Shown here piece after piece: positions 34,123 through 43,735 of a stretch of 64,000 nucleotides of DNA. Under the pieces are notes generated by a model, which worked only from the letters and a program-made list of their open reading frames with translations, was not told where the DNA came from and did not search any database. The DNA comes from Ruminococcaceae bacterium UBA7080 (GTDB lineage Bacteria > Bacillota > Clostridia > Oscillospirales > Acutalibacteraceae), in the NCBI GenBank assembly GCA_002493595.1, contig DKZG01000008.1, positions 90,481-154,480 of the forward strand. Reading direction: 5' to 3'. Within the stretch, counting starts at the first letter, position 1. The number at the start of each line of letters is the position of its first letter. The translations under genes and the position numbers were made by a program.

Positions 34123-35283
34123 TTATTTTTTATAAAAGTTTTCAATAACTATTTTGTATCTGTCAAATGCTTTTTGTACGGCCTCATCCCAGCTGATATA
34201 AATATCGGTTTGTGCCTTTTGACCGACTTTTTTCAGCAGTGATTTGTTATCCATTATTCTTTCTAGGGTGGCAGCAATGGAATGCGCACTTTCAAAACAG
34301 AGAAAGCCTGTTTCACAGTCGGTTATGCCCTCGGCAGCACAGCTGTTTCGAACCAAGAGACTTGGCGTTGCACAGGCAGCAGCCTCTCTTACAACAAGGC
34401 CGTTTGTATCAAATACCGAAGGAAAGAGCAGCAGGTCGGCGATGCCGTAATAGCCCTGTATTTCCTGCCTGTCAAGTATTTTGCCTGTCCATATTACCTT
34501 GTCCTTTAGGCCTGATTTGACAATGCGGTGTTTAATTGCATTTTCATCTGCACCGAAGCCGAGCATAATCAGTCTAAAATCTTTGCCATCCTGTTTCAGC
34601 TTGGCGCAGGCGTCGATAATAAGTTCTATATTCTTATACCAAATCATTCTTCCGCTGTAAAGAAAAATGGGAATACCCTGAGGCACATTATGCTTTCGCT
34701 TAATCATTGCAATATCACTTTCGGATACATTCATTATCGGCAAATCACAGCCGTTTGGCATAACAATATAGTCGCCTGTATATCCGATTTTGCGAAGTGA
34801 ATCCACAGTTCCTTCACTTGTTACCCAAACCTCGTCAGCTGCGTTAATATTATTGCGTAAGAAATTATATGCAAAATCACGTGCAGGCTTTGTCGGTACG
34901 CGTCTGTCTATATCATATTCATATTTTGTGTGGTATGTAAGAACTACAGGTATCTTCTTTTTTTCAGCAACTCTGCGAAAATAGTAACTGGTAGCAAGCG
35001 GCGCATGGGAGTGCAGAATGTCAAAGTTCATATCAATTATAGCCTGATGCAGCTCATCCTTGAACGGCCATCCGATGCTGTAGCCTTCCTTCGACGGAAA
35101 CCACCAGCTTTTGTACCTGAATATTTCGTAGTCATATTTATAGTCAAGCTGATTAGGATTTTTTGGGGTTATAACAACAGCCTCTCCTAATTTGCTGTTT
35201 ATCTGACTTGCGTAGTTTTGGGCAACGTTGCTAATTCCGTCCGTGGTGGGAGGAAAAGCATCCGTGCCGATTCCTACTTTCAA
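34123..35283 (-). CDS. GT4-family glycosyltransferase (diacylglycerol glycosyltransferase-like)
   Basis: This retaining GT-B enzyme of 386 residues resembles 1,2-diacylglycerol 3-glucosyltransferases. The N-terminus GTDAFPPTTDGISN, the acceptor-side HSHAPLATSYYFRR and VVLTYHTKYEYDI, and the donor-side FLYSGRMIWYKNIE are typical. The E-x7-E donor motif has its first Glu replaced by Asp (FDTNGLVVREA). The frame is open for 10 more codons to 35313. I choose the TTG at 35283 because AAGGA lies just upstream and the protein then begins MKVGIGTDAFP, as relatives do. A TATAAT (minus strand, 35324-35329) lies upstream. Cytosolic or membrane-surface glycolipid synthesis is likely. Confidence 0.85.
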   Translation of the reverse strand: MKVGIGTDAFPPTTDGISNVAQNYASQINSKLGEAVVITPKNPNQLDYKYDYEIFRYKSWWFPSKEGYSIGWPFKDELHQAIIDMNFDILHSHAPLATSYYFRRVAEKKKIPVVLTYHTKYEYDIDRRVPTKPARDFAYNFLRNNINAADEVWVTSEGTVDSLRKIGYTGDYIVMPNGCDLPIMNVSESDIAMIKRKHNVPQGIPIFLYSGRMIWYKNIELIIDACAKLKQDGKDFRLIMLGFGADENAIKHRIVKSGLKDKVIWTGKILDRQEIQGYYGIADLLLFPSVFDTNGLVVREAAACATPSLLVRNSCAAEGITDCETGFLCFESAHSIAATLERIMDNKSLLKKVGQKAQTDIYISWDEAVQKAFDRYKIVIENFYKK

Positions 35284-35415
35284 TCTATCCTTCAAAGTCT
35301 TGCCTCGTTTCAAATATTTTTATATTATAGTTTAGCAATTTTATCATAAATCGGTCGAAATGTAAATAAAAGGTCTATATAATTAATCTATTGTTAATTA
35401 ATTAAAAAAAATACC

Positions 35416-35444
35416 TTGATTAAGTTGTGTTAATAATTTATAAT
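35416..35444 (+). promoter_or_regulatory. Promoter of the hprK operon
   Basis: TTGATT (35416-35421), 17 bp, TATAAT (35439-35444), giving a leader of about 24 nt to the ATG at 35475. Confidence 0.65.
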
Positions 35445-35474
35445 AAATATGTATATTGCTTAGGAGGGGACTGT

Positions 35475-36437
35475 ATGAGTCAAACTTATTCTGTATCTCT
35501 TGAAAAGGTAATAAAAAGTCATAATTTGGATGTTGTATATCTTCCTGAAAAGGCTGAGGATATTCTGATCACAACAGCTGAAATAAACAGACCGGGTATT
35601 GTTTTAACAGGATATACTGATTATTTTGACCCGCTCAGAATTCAGATCCTTGGCTGGACGGAGCTTGGATTTATGCAAAACATGAGTGACTCTGAGCGCA
35701 GTAAGGCATTGGGGTATTGGTTAGGTCTGAAGCCTGCAGCTGCAGTTATTACGAGAGGTCTTGAAATACCGGAGTATTTTATTGCTGCCTGTAAACAGTA
35801 TAAAGTGCCTCTTTTGAAGACAGAGGAGGAAACCTCTCCGTTTCTTGCAGCGCTTATTGCTTATCTTAATAAAGAGCTTGCTCCGAGGATTACCCGGCAC
35901 GGTGTGCTGGTTGAGGTATATGGTGAGGGTGTATTGATTACCGGTGAAAGCGGAGCAGGAAAAAGTGAGGCCGCAATTGAGCTTATCAAAAGAGGCCATA
36001 GGCTTATTGCAGATGATGCCGTCGAAATCAGAAAAATCAGTGATAAAACCCTGATGGGCAATTCGCCGTCAAATATTAGGCATTTTGTTGAGCTGAGAGG
36101 AATAGGAATAATAGATGCAAGGCGTATTTTCGGTATGGGTGCGGTCAAGCTGAGCGAAAAGATTGATATGGTTATTCAGCTTGAAGCGTGGGACTCTACA
36201 AAGGCATATGACAGGCTTGGACTTGATAATGAATATACCAATATACTTGATGTACGAGTACCGGCAATAACGGTTCCTATTACACCGGGACGAAATCTTG
36301 CAGTCATTGTTGAGACGGCCGCTATGAATAACCGTCAAAAGAAAATGGGATATAATGCAGCGAAGGACCTTATGCTCAGCCTGGGAATGGTTGATGTTCA
36401 GCCGCAGGATAAAGAGGTTGAAATCTGGCAGAACTGA
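35475..36437 (+). CDS. hprK: HPr kinase/phosphorylase
   Basis: This sensor enzyme phosphorylates or dephosphorylates Ser46 of HPr and drives carbon catabolite control. It has 320 residues. An N-terminal regulatory domain is followed by the P-loop ITGESGAGKSE (about 155-165), the catalytic region GHRLIADDAVEI and the HprK signature ELRGIGIIDARRIFGMGAV. Start 35475 has TAGGAGGGGACTGT upstream. It heads a six-gene unit with glcK, murB, rapZ, whiA and dnaE, all on one strand with gaps of 6-44 bases. Confidence 0.96.
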   Translation: MSQTYSVSLEKVIKSHNLDVVYLPEKAEDILITTAEINRPGIVLTGYTDYFDPLRIQILGWTELGFMQNMSDSERSKALGYWLGLKPAAAVITRGLEIPEYFIAACKQYKVPLLKTEEETSPFLAALIAYLNKELAPRITRHGVLVEVYGEGVLITGESGAGKSEAAIELIKRGHRLIADDAVEIRKISDKTLMGNSPSNIRHFVELRGIGIIDARRIFGMGAVKLSEKIDMVIQLEAWDSTKAYDRLGLDNEYTNILDVRVPAITVPITPGRNLAVIVETAAMNNRQKKMGYNAAKDLMLSLGMVDVQPQDKEVEIWQN

Positions 36438-36481
36438 GTATGTGTGAAAGTAAAAAATAATGAAAAACAGAGGATGAAATT

Positions 36482-37438
36482 ATGTACAGTATTGGTATTG
36501 ATCTTGGAGGAACAAATATTGTTTCAGCCGTAGTGAATGATAAGTATGAGATTGTTGCATCGGCGAAAACAGCAACAAACAGCCCCAGAAGTGCTCAGGA
36601 GATATTTGATGATATTGCCAAGGTATCTTTTGAAGCGGTTGAGCAAGCGGGGCTCACAATGGAGGATATTGACAGTGTCGGTCTCGGCACACCCGGAACG
36701 GTTAATAGTGATGGTGTTATTGAATTTGCCAACAATCTTGTTTTTAATAATGTTCCTGCAAAGCAGATGCTTATCGACAGGCTCAAAGTGAAAAGAGTTT
36801 TTATAGAGAACGATGCGAACTGTGCAGCCCTCGGAGAAGCATATGCCGGTGTAGGCAATGGTGCAAAAGATTTTGTTGCCGTTACGCTCGGAACCGGTGT
36901 GGGTTCCGGCATTATCGTTGACGGAAAGATTGTAAATGGTGTAAACTTTGCCGGCGGTGAGTGCGGTCATATGGTAATTATGGTGGACGGTGAACAGTGT
37001 ACCTGCGGGCGTAAAGGATGCTGGGAAGCATATGCATCTGCAACTGCGCTGATTAGGCAGACAAAAGAAGCGATGGAGGAAAATCCGGACTCGATTATGC
37101 ACAAGCTTGCAGCAGAGGAAGGTAAGGTTTCAGGAAAAACAGCTTTTGACGCAATGCGTAAGGGTGATATTGCCGGTATAAAGGTTGTTGATAATTACAT
37201 AAAGTATGTTTCATGCGGACTGATTAACTTAGTTAATGCACTGCAGCCTGAGGTGATTTGTGTAGGCGGCGGTATATGCAATGAGGGCGAAACATTAATG
37301 AAGCCTCTTCGCCGATATGTTCAGGCTGAAAGATATTCTATTTACAGTAAAATTCAGACAAAGATTGTTAAAGCACAGCTCGGCAATGATGCCGGTGTTA
37401 TCGGTGCAGCAATACTCGGTAAAGTAAAGGAAGACTGA
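36482..37438 (+). CDS. glcK: ROK-family glucokinase
   Basis: This enzyme phosphorylates glucose with ATP. It has 318 residues. The N-terminal phosphate motif is GIDLGGTNI, the catalytic region is VFIENDANCAALGEAY, and the ROK zinc motif is CTCGRKGCWE with the upstream GGECGHM. LGTGVGSGIIVDG binds ATP. It lacks the N-terminal HTH of ROK repressors, so it is an enzyme. Linkage to hprK fits sugar metabolism; other hexoses or N-acetylated sugars are possible substrates. Confidence 0.9.
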   Translation: MYSIGIDLGGTNIVSAVVNDKYEIVASAKTATNSPRSAQEIFDDIAKVSFEAVEQAGLTMEDIDSVGLGTPGTVNSDGVIEFANNLVFNNVPAKQMLIDRLKVKRVFIENDANCAALGEAYAGVGNGAKDFVAVTLGTGVGSGIIVDGKIVNGVNFAGGECGHMVIMVDGEQCTCGRKGCWEAYASATALIRQTKEAMEENPDSIMHKLAAEEGKVSGKTAFDAMRKGDIAGIKVVDNYIKYVSCGLINLVNALQPEVICVGGGICNEGETLMKPLRRYVQAERYSIYSKIQTKIVKAQLGNDAGVIGAAILGKVKED

Positions 37439-37444
37439 TTTTAT

Positions 37445-38344
37445 TTGACGGAATTAATTGAACTTTGTAAAAGGCTGAATTGCAGTTATGCGGAAAATGA
37501 ACCTATGTCAAAGCACACCACTTTTAAAATTGGCGGTGCTGCAAGGCTTGTGGTTTATCCTGAAAGTGAGAAACAGATTGCTGATATTGTAAAGACTGCA
37601 AAGAAATCAGGAGTCAGACTTTTAACAATCGGCAATGGCTCAAATTTGCTGGTAGCTGATGAGGGAATAGATGCCTGTGTTATGATACTGGATGAGCATT
37701 TTTCGGATATTAAGCTGATTGATGACGAAACTATATACGCCGGTGCGGGTACACTGCTCATAAAACTGTGCAGATTTGCTTATGAAAACAGTCTTTCCGG
37801 ATTGGAATTTGCTTATGGAATACCGGGCTCCTGCGGCGGCGGTGCCTTTATGAATGCAGGTGCTTATGGCGGTGAAATGAAGGATGTTCTTTTAAAATGC
37901 AGCCATATTGATGAGTACGGCAATAAAGGTTTTCTGGAAGGTGACGCACTTAAGCTCTCTTACAGACATTCAGCGTACTATGATAATCATTGTATTATAA
38001 CAGGTCTTTATCTGAAGCTGAAAAAGGAAGATAAGAAAAAAATAAAGGAAAAGATGGATGAGCTTCTTTCCCGAAGGAAGGAAAAGCAGCCTTTAGAGTA
38101 TCCATCAGCCGGTTCAACATTTAAGCGCCCCGAGGGCTATTTTGCAGGTGCTCTTATACAGGAGTGCGGACTGCGCGGCAAGAGTGTTGGTGGTGCACAG
38201 GTTAGTGAAAAGCACTGTGGTTTTGTTATCAATAAAAATGGTGCAAGCTGCAGGGATGTACTTGATTTGTGCAAAATCTGCAGCGATACTGTGCTTGAAA
38301 AAAAAGGCATCAAGCTTGAAATGGAAATTAGAGTTACAAAATAA
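37445..38344 (+). CDS. murB: UDP-N-acetylmuramate dehydrogenase
   Basis: This flavoenzyme reduces UDP-GlcNAc-enolpyruvate to UDP-MurNAc for peptidoglycan. It has 299 residues, type II (Gram-positive form). The FAD-binding part has LLTIGNGSNLLVADEG and IPGSCGGGAFMNAGAYGGEM; the active-site Ser lies in YPSAGSTFKRPEG. The start is TTG, 6 bases after glcK, with AAGGAAG some 13 bases upstream inside that gene. Position beside rapZ is common in Firmicutes. Confidence 0.95.
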   Translation: MTELIELCKRLNCSYAENEPMSKHTTFKIGGAARLVVYPESEKQIADIVKTAKKSGVRLLTIGNGSNLLVADEGIDACVMILDEHFSDIKLIDDETIYAGAGTLLIKLCRFAYENSLSGLEFAYGIPGSCGGGAFMNAGAYGGEMKDVLLKCSHIDEYGNKGFLEGDALKLSYRHSAYYDNHCIITGLYLKLKKEDKKKIKEKMDELLSRRKEKQPLEYPSAGSTFKRPEGYFAGALIQECGLRGKSVGGAQVSEKHCGFVINKNGASCRDVLDLCKICSDTVLEKKGIKLEMEIRVTK

Positions 38345-38359
38345 AGCAGGAGAATAGTA

Positions 38360-39223
38360 TTGGAAAAAGAATTGGTAGTGCTTACAGGTGTAAGCGGAGC
38401 AGGTAAATCTACGGCAATGAGATTTTTGGAGGATGTAGGCTATTATTGTGTTGATAATATGCCCCCTCAGCTTATGGCAACTTTTATGAGCATTCTTGCT
38501 AAAAGTGATGAATATAAAAAGGTTGCAATTGTAATTGATGTTCGTTCAAATTATGTTTTCGGTAAACTGATTGAAAGTATTACTGAGGTTGAAGAGTATA
38601 ATTACATTGTCAGAGTGATTTATCTTGATATAAATGACAAGGAAGCTCTAAAACGATATAAACTTACACGAAGAAAGCATCCTTTCGCTGATAAATTTAA
38701 CGGCAGTATTTCTCAGGCTATAAGTTATGAAAAGGAAATTCTTTCAACCTTAAGGGCACATGCCGGTCATGTGATTGATACATCCGATTTGGATGCTGCG
38801 AAACTGAGAGAGAGACTGACACAGATTTTGCTTGGCGATGACAGCAATGTTATGAATATTCACTGTATGTCATTTGGCTTTAAACATGGCATACCAAGTG
38901 AGGCGGATTTTGTAATTGATGTGCGTTGTCTGCCTAATCCGTATTGGGTTGATGCGTTTAGAAACAAAACCGGACTTGACAGTGAAGTACGTGATTATGT
39001 GTTTTCGTTTGATGCATCCAATGAACTTTTAAATAAGCTTGTTGATTTGCTTGACTTTCTCAATCCTTTATATATTAAAGAGGGAAAAAGTCAGATTGTT
39101 GTTGCTATTGGCTGCACAGGCGGAAATCACAGGAGCGTTGCTATTGCCGAGGCTCTTAAAGAGCATTTTTCTAAAAAATGGGATAATGTTTCTGCTTATC
39201 ATCGTGATATAGACAGAAAGTGA
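38360..39223 (+). CDS. rapZ: RapZ/YvcJ nucleotide-binding protein
   Basis: This P-loop protein of 287 residues is an RNase adapter in enteric bacteria and, in Bacillus (YvcJ), a GTP-binding protein linked to envelope functions. The motifs are GVSGAGKSTA (Walker A), VIDVR (Walker B), RRKHPF and the C-terminal GCTGGNHRSV that binds metabolites. The start is TTG after GCAGGAGAATAGTA. Firmicutes usually have rapZ-yvcK-whiA; here whiA follows directly and no yvcK is present. Confidence 0.95.
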   Translation: MEKELVVLTGVSGAGKSTAMRFLEDVGYYCVDNMPPQLMATFMSILAKSDEYKKVAIVIDVRSNYVFGKLIESITEVEEYNYIVRVIYLDINDKEALKRYKLTRRKHPFADKFNGSISQAISYEKEILSTLRAHAGHVIDTSDLDAAKLRERLTQILLGDDSNVMNIHCMSFGFKHGIPSEADFVIDVRCLPNPYWVDAFRNKTGLDSEVRDYVFSFDASNELLNKLVDLLDFLNPLYIKEGKSQIVVAIGCTGGNHRSVAIAEALKEHFSKKWDNVSAYHRDIDRK

Positions 39224-39264
39224 TTATGTAATATCCCTAAACTAATTAAGCAGAGTGTAATAAA

Positions 39265-40155
39265 ATGTCGTTTTCACAGTGTGTAAAAAATGAACTTCTT
39301 GCAATTGAATATGAAAATAGCTGCTGTGAAAAGGCATTGCTTTATGGACTTTTAATTTTTGGCAAAAGCTTTTCTGTGTACGGTATCAGCATGCAGACGG
39401 AAAATGAGGGTATAGCATTATTATATAAAAAGCTTATAAAAAAACATTGCAATGTTAAATGTGATGTTAAAACGTCACCTAAGGGCAGAAGCTTTTCCGT
39501 AAATATCGAAGCAAAAAACGACTGTGACAAAATTCTTGGGGTGTTCGGTCATACTGATAAGGGAAGTCTTAAAATAAACCATTCGAATTTTGACTGCATG
39601 AATTGTGCGAAGGCTTTTTTGGCAGGAGCTTTTTTATCCTGCGGAACCGTATCAGATCCGAAAAAGGATTATCATTTAGAATTTACAATACCATATATGA
39701 ATCTGTCAAAAAGTCTGATTACGCTTTTGGAGGAGACGGAGCTTATTCCGAAGCTTTCGAACAGAAAGGGATACAATATTGTTTATTTTAAAGGCAGCAG
39801 AGCTATAGAGGATTGTCTTTATCTTATGGGTGCATCATCAGCAATGTTTGAAATGATGAATATTGAAATTGTTAAGGATTTTAGAAATAAAGCAAATCGC
39901 ACTGCTAACTGCGAAACGGCCAATATAGATAAAACGGTTAAGGCAAGCTATTTTCATATTGCAGCTATTGAAAAGATAGAAAGCAGCAAGGGGCTTGATT
40001 ACCTGAAAAAGGATTTAAAGGAAATGGCAATTTTAAGACGCGATAATCCGGAAGCGTCTTTGGCGGAACTTTCCGGTCTCAGTGGCTTGTCACGTTCGGG
40101 TGTTAATCACAGACTGAAAAGAATTGTTGAAATTGCCGATGGTATTAACAGCTAA
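39265..40155 (+). CDS. whiA: WhiA DNA-binding regulator
   Basis: This conserved Gram-positive DNA-binding protein of 296 residues is needed for sporulation in Streptomyces and affects cell division in Bacillus. It has a LAGLIDADG-like N-terminal fold: AFLAGAFLSCGTVSDPKKDY matches the second such motif, with the catalytic acidic residue absent as usual. The C-terminal HTH reads LAELSGLSGLSRSGVNHRLK. A TGAACTNCTT-like start (MSFSQCVKNELL) is typical. Confidence 0.93.
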   Translation: MSFSQCVKNELLAIEYENSCCEKALLYGLLIFGKSFSVYGISMQTENEGIALLYKKLIKKHCNVKCDVKTSPKGRSFSVNIEAKNDCDKILGVFGHTDKGSLKINHSNFDCMNCAKAFLAGAFLSCGTVSDPKKDYHLEFTIPYMNLSKSLITLLEETELIPKLSNRKGYNIVYFKGSRAIEDCLYLMGASSAMFEMMNIEIVKDFRNKANRTANCETANIDKTVKASYFHIAAIEKIESSKGLDYLKKDLKEMAILRRDNPEASLAELSGLSGLSRSGVNHRLKRIVEIADGINS

Positions 40156-40172
40156 AAGGAAGAAAAAATAAT

Positions 40173-43100
40173 ATGTTTACTCATTTGCATACACATACTG
40201 AATTTTCACTGCTTGACGGCGCATGTCGTATTGAACAGCTAATCAGTCATGCAAAGAGTCTCAATATGCAGTCTCTTGCTATTACGGATCACGGTAATAT
40301 GTATGGGGCTGTTGATTTTTATAAGGCATGCAGGAAAGAGGGTATAAAGCCTATTATAGGCTGTGAGGTATATGTGGCAGCGCGTACAAGATTTGACAAG
40401 GATAAGCTGCTTGACAAAGAATATAATCATCTGATTTTGCTTTGTAAAAATGAGACGGGATATAAAAATCTTATTCATATGGTATCAAAGGCTTTTACGG
40501 AAGGCTTTTATTTTAAACCGAGGCTTGACCGCGATTTGCTTGAGCGGCATAGTGAGGGTCTTATTTGTCTTTCTGCCTGCTTAGCGGGTGAGATACCTCA
40601 GGCTCTTTTGCAAAAGGATTATGAAAAAGCCAAAAACACTGCCATTTGGTATAACGAAATTTTCGGCGAAGGCAATTATTATCTGGAATTGCAAAATCAC
40701 GGACTCCCGGAGCAGCTTTCGGTTAACGAGGGCATTAAGCGAATTGCGAGAGAAACGGGTATACCGCTTGTAGCTACCAATGATGTGCATTATATTGAAC
40801 AGGAGGATGCAAAAATTCAGCAGGTTCTGATTTGCATCGCTACTAATCATGTAATCGGTGACGATACAGGCCTTGAATTTCATTCTGATGAGTTTTATTT
40901 AAAAAGTGAACAGGAGATGCGTGAGCTTTTTAAAGATACGCCTCAGGCTATTGAAAATACGCAGATCATTGCACAGCAGTGTAATTTTGATTTCGAATTC
41001 GGTACAACAAAGCTGCCGTATTATGAAACACCTGATCATATGAATCATTTTGATTATTTTAAAATGCTTTGTATGCAGGGAATGAAAAAAAGATATGGTG
41101 AAAATCCGCCCGCTGCATATTATGAAAGACTTGATTATGAGCTTGATACAGTAGAAAAAATGGGCTATACCGATTATTATCTTATTGTTGCTGATTTTGT
41201 GTCCTTTGCCAAAAGCAAGAATATTCCCGTTGGACCGGGAAGAGGCTCGGGTGCAGGCTCAATTGCCGCATATTGTATGGGTATAACGGATTTGGATCCG
41301 ATGAAGTACAGCCTTATTTTTGAACGCTTTTTAAATCCTGAGCGTGTGTCAATGCCTGATTTTGATATTGATTTTTGCTATGAAAGACGCGGCGAAGTTA
41401 TTGAATATGTAACGGAAAAGTACGGTTCAGACCGCGTTGCACAAATTGTTACCTTTGGTACACTTGCTACCCGTGCAGCAATACGTGATGTGGGCAGGGC
41501 AATGGGAATGCCTTATGCAACAGTAGATGCGGTTGCAAAGCTTGTTCCCGGTGATTTTCATATTACAATTGACCAGGCAGTTAAAAAATCCAAGGAGCTT
41601 GCCCAGCTGATGCGTGAAAATCAGCAGGTAAACGAGCTTATTGAAACGGCACGTAAGGTAGAGGGGATGCCTCGCAATACATCTACACATGCGGCAGGAG
41701 TGGTTATTACACATAATCCTGTGTCAACCTATGTTCCTCTCGCGACAAATGACGGTGTGCCTGTAACACAGTACATTATGACAACGCTTGAGGAACTCGG
41801 CCTGCTTAAAATGGATTTTCTCGGATTGAGGACCCTTACGGTTATTGACGATGCTTCAAAGGCAGCAGGTGTGGATATAGATGCGATTTCGATTGATGAC
41901 GAAAATGTGTATAAGCTGTTTGCAAGAGGACAGACAGAGGGTATATTCCAGTTTGAGTCATCCGGAATGAAGCAGATGCTTATGAATTTAAAACCTACGG
42001 CTTTGGAAGATTTAATTGCTGCTACATCACTTTACAGACCGGGACCTGCCAAACAGATTGATGCTTTTGTTGAAAACTCTTATAATCCGGGACAGATAAG
42101 GTATATAACCGAAAAGCTTAGACCGATACTTGAAAATACTTATGGATGTATGGTTTATCAAGAACAGGTAATGCAGATTTTTCGTGAGCTGGCAGGTTAT
42201 TCTTATGGCCGAGCTGACATTGTTCGTCGTGCTATGAGCAAAAAAAAGCTTGATGTTATGGAGCGGGAACGGGAAACCTTTATTTCAGGCTGTGAAAAAA
42301 ATGCAATTGATAAAAAGGCGGCCAATATAATTTTTGACCAGATGTCCGATTTTGCAAAGTATGCGTTCAATAAATCTCATGCTGCCTGCTATGCACTGGT
42401 TGCGTATCAAACGGCATATCTTAAATGTTATTATCCGGCTGAATTTATGGCCGCTCTTATGACTTCGGTGCTTGATCAGACAAATAAAATTGCACGCTAT
42501 ACAGCTGAATGCAAGCGAATTGGTCTGCGCCTCGGACCGCCTGACATTAACAAATCCATGAAGGGCTTTACAGCTAATGGAAGAGTAATAAACTATGGTC
42601 TTTTAGGTATTAAAAATGTTGGATCGGATTTTATAGATGAGGTTGTTAAGCAACGCAGTAACGGACCTTTTACAGACTTGACAGATTTTTGCAGGCGTAT
42701 GCAGGAAGGACATTTTAATCGCCGTGCCGTTGAAAGTCTTATACGCTGCGGTGCGATGGATTGTTTTGATTGCAATAGGCGTCAGATGCTTCAGGCATTG
42801 CCTGCACTTATTTCCAATCTTGAAAATTACAGACAAAATACGCGCTATGGCCAGGTAGGATTTTTTGATTTGGGTCAGGGTGATGTAATGTCCTTTGATG
42901 TTGAAATGCCGGATGTTGCTGAATTCCCTCAAAATGAGCTGCTTAAGATGGAAAAGGATATGACAGGGCTTTATCTGTCCGGGCATCCGATGGATAAGTA
43001 TGCCGATATTTGTAAAAATTCAGGCTATGCTTATACTATAGATTTGATTGAAGCGGAAAAGGACACCATGTCCAAATACAAAGATAAAAGTTTTGTGAAG

Positions 43101-43607
43101 CTTTGCGCTATTATTACGCATGTAACCGTTAAGCAAACGCGAAACGGTGCAGCAATGGCATTTGTTACTGCTGAAGATTTGTACGGTTCTATTGAAATTA
43201 TTGTATTTCCAAAAACGCTTGAACAATTTTCCCAGCTGCTTTTTGAAGGTAACGTGATAAGCGTTTCAGGTACACTATCTCTTGAAGAGCAAAAGGATGC
43301 AAAAATATTGGCGAATGATATTTCACTTCCACCGTCTGAAACTGCTTTAAATACCATGGATAATAAAGAGCATAAAAAAAGAAGACGCGGTCTTTTTTTA
43401 AGATTTAAGGATGAAAGTGACCCCAACATTTATCTTGCAAAAAGAGTAACTGCTATATTTGATGGGGGAATTCCGCTTTATTTTTACTATTTGGACAGTG
43501 GGAAATATGAATTGCAGCCAAGAACGGATTTTGTTGAGGTTAATCAAACGGAATTGGAAGAGCTTAAAAGGATTCTCGGTAATGAGAATGTTGTGTATGT
43601 TGATTAA
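40173..43607 (+). CDS. dnaE: DNA polymerase III alpha subunit (DnaE)
   Basis: This is a C-family replicative polymerase of 1144 residues. The N-terminal PHP domain begins HLHTHTEFSLLDGACR with metal-binding His residues kept. The palm has GPGRGSGAGSIAAYCM and the catalytic PDFDIDFCYERRGEV. RNTSTHAAGVVI, SLYRPGP and FAKYAFNKSHAACYALV follow, then HhH and OB-fold domains (TAEDLYGSIEIIVFP). It has no inserted 3'-5' exonuclease domain, unlike PolC. It ends the hprK operon; the SD is AAAGGAAG. Confidence 0.97.
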   Translation: MFTHLHTHTEFSLLDGACRIEQLISHAKSLNMQSLAITDHGNMYGAVDFYKACRKEGIKPIIGCEVYVAARTRFDKDKLLDKEYNHLILLCKNETGYKNLIHMVSKAFTEGFYFKPRLDRDLLERHSEGLICLSACLAGEIPQALLQKDYEKAKNTAIWYNEIFGEGNYYLELQNHGLPEQLSVNEGIKRIARETGIPLVATNDVHYIEQEDAKIQQVLICIATNHVIGDDTGLEFHSDEFYLKSEQEMRELFKDTPQAIENTQIIAQQCNFDFEFGTTKLPYYETPDHMNHFDYFKMLCMQGMKKRYGENPPAAYYERLDYELDTVEKMGYTDYYLIVADFVSFAKSKNIPVGPGRGSGAGSIAAYCMGITDLDPMKYSLIFERFLNPERVSMPDFDIDFCYERRGEVIEYVTEKYGSDRVAQIVTFGTLATRAAIRDVGRAMGMPYATVDAVAKLVPGDFHITIDQAVKKSKELAQLMRENQQVNELIETARKVEGMPRNTSTHAAGVVITHNPVSTYVPLATNDGVPVTQYIMTTLEELGLLKMDFLGLRTLTVIDDASKAAGVDIDAISIDDENVYKLFARGQTEGIFQFESSGMKQMLMNLKPTALEDLIAATSLYRPGPAKQIDAFVENSYNPGQIRYITEKLRPILENTYGCMVYQEQVMQIFRELAGYSYGRADIVRRAMSKKKLDVMERERETFISGCEKNAIDKKAANIIFDQMSDFAKYAFNKSHAACYALVAYQTAYLKCYYPAEFMAALMTSVLDQTNKIARYTAECKRIGLRLGPPDINKSMKGFTANGRVINYGLLGIKNVGSDFIDEVVKQRSNGPFTDLTDFCRRMQEGHFNRRAVESLIRCGAMDCFDCNRRQMLQALPALISNLENYRQNTRYGQVGFFDLGQGDVMSFDVEMPDVAEFPQNELLKMEKDMTGLYLSGHPMDKYADICKNSGYAYTIDLIEAEKDTMSKYKDKSFVKLCAIITHVTVKQTRNGAAMAFVTAEDLYGSIEIIVFPKTLEQFSQLLFEGNVISVSGTLSLEEQKDAKILANDISLPPSETALNTMDNKEHKKRRRGLFLRFKDESDPNIYLAKRVTAIFDGGIPLYFYYLDSGKYELQPRTDFVEVNQTELEELKRILGNENVVYVD

Positions 43608-43638
43608 AACGAAATGGTGAGAAAAAAGCGGACAATAC

Positions 43639-43667
43639 TTGACATTTTTGCTTACTGATATTAAAAT
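43639..43667 (+). promoter_or_regulatory. Promoter of pfkA
   Basis: TTGACA (43639-43644), 17 bp, TAAAAT (43662-43667). The leader to the ATG at 43736 is about 62 nt. Confidence 0.7.
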
Positions 43668-43735
43668 ATAATGTATTGTTTTGTTTTTATTGTCGCGATT
43701 ATTGGCGGCATTATAAAATTAGGAGGATACTGATT

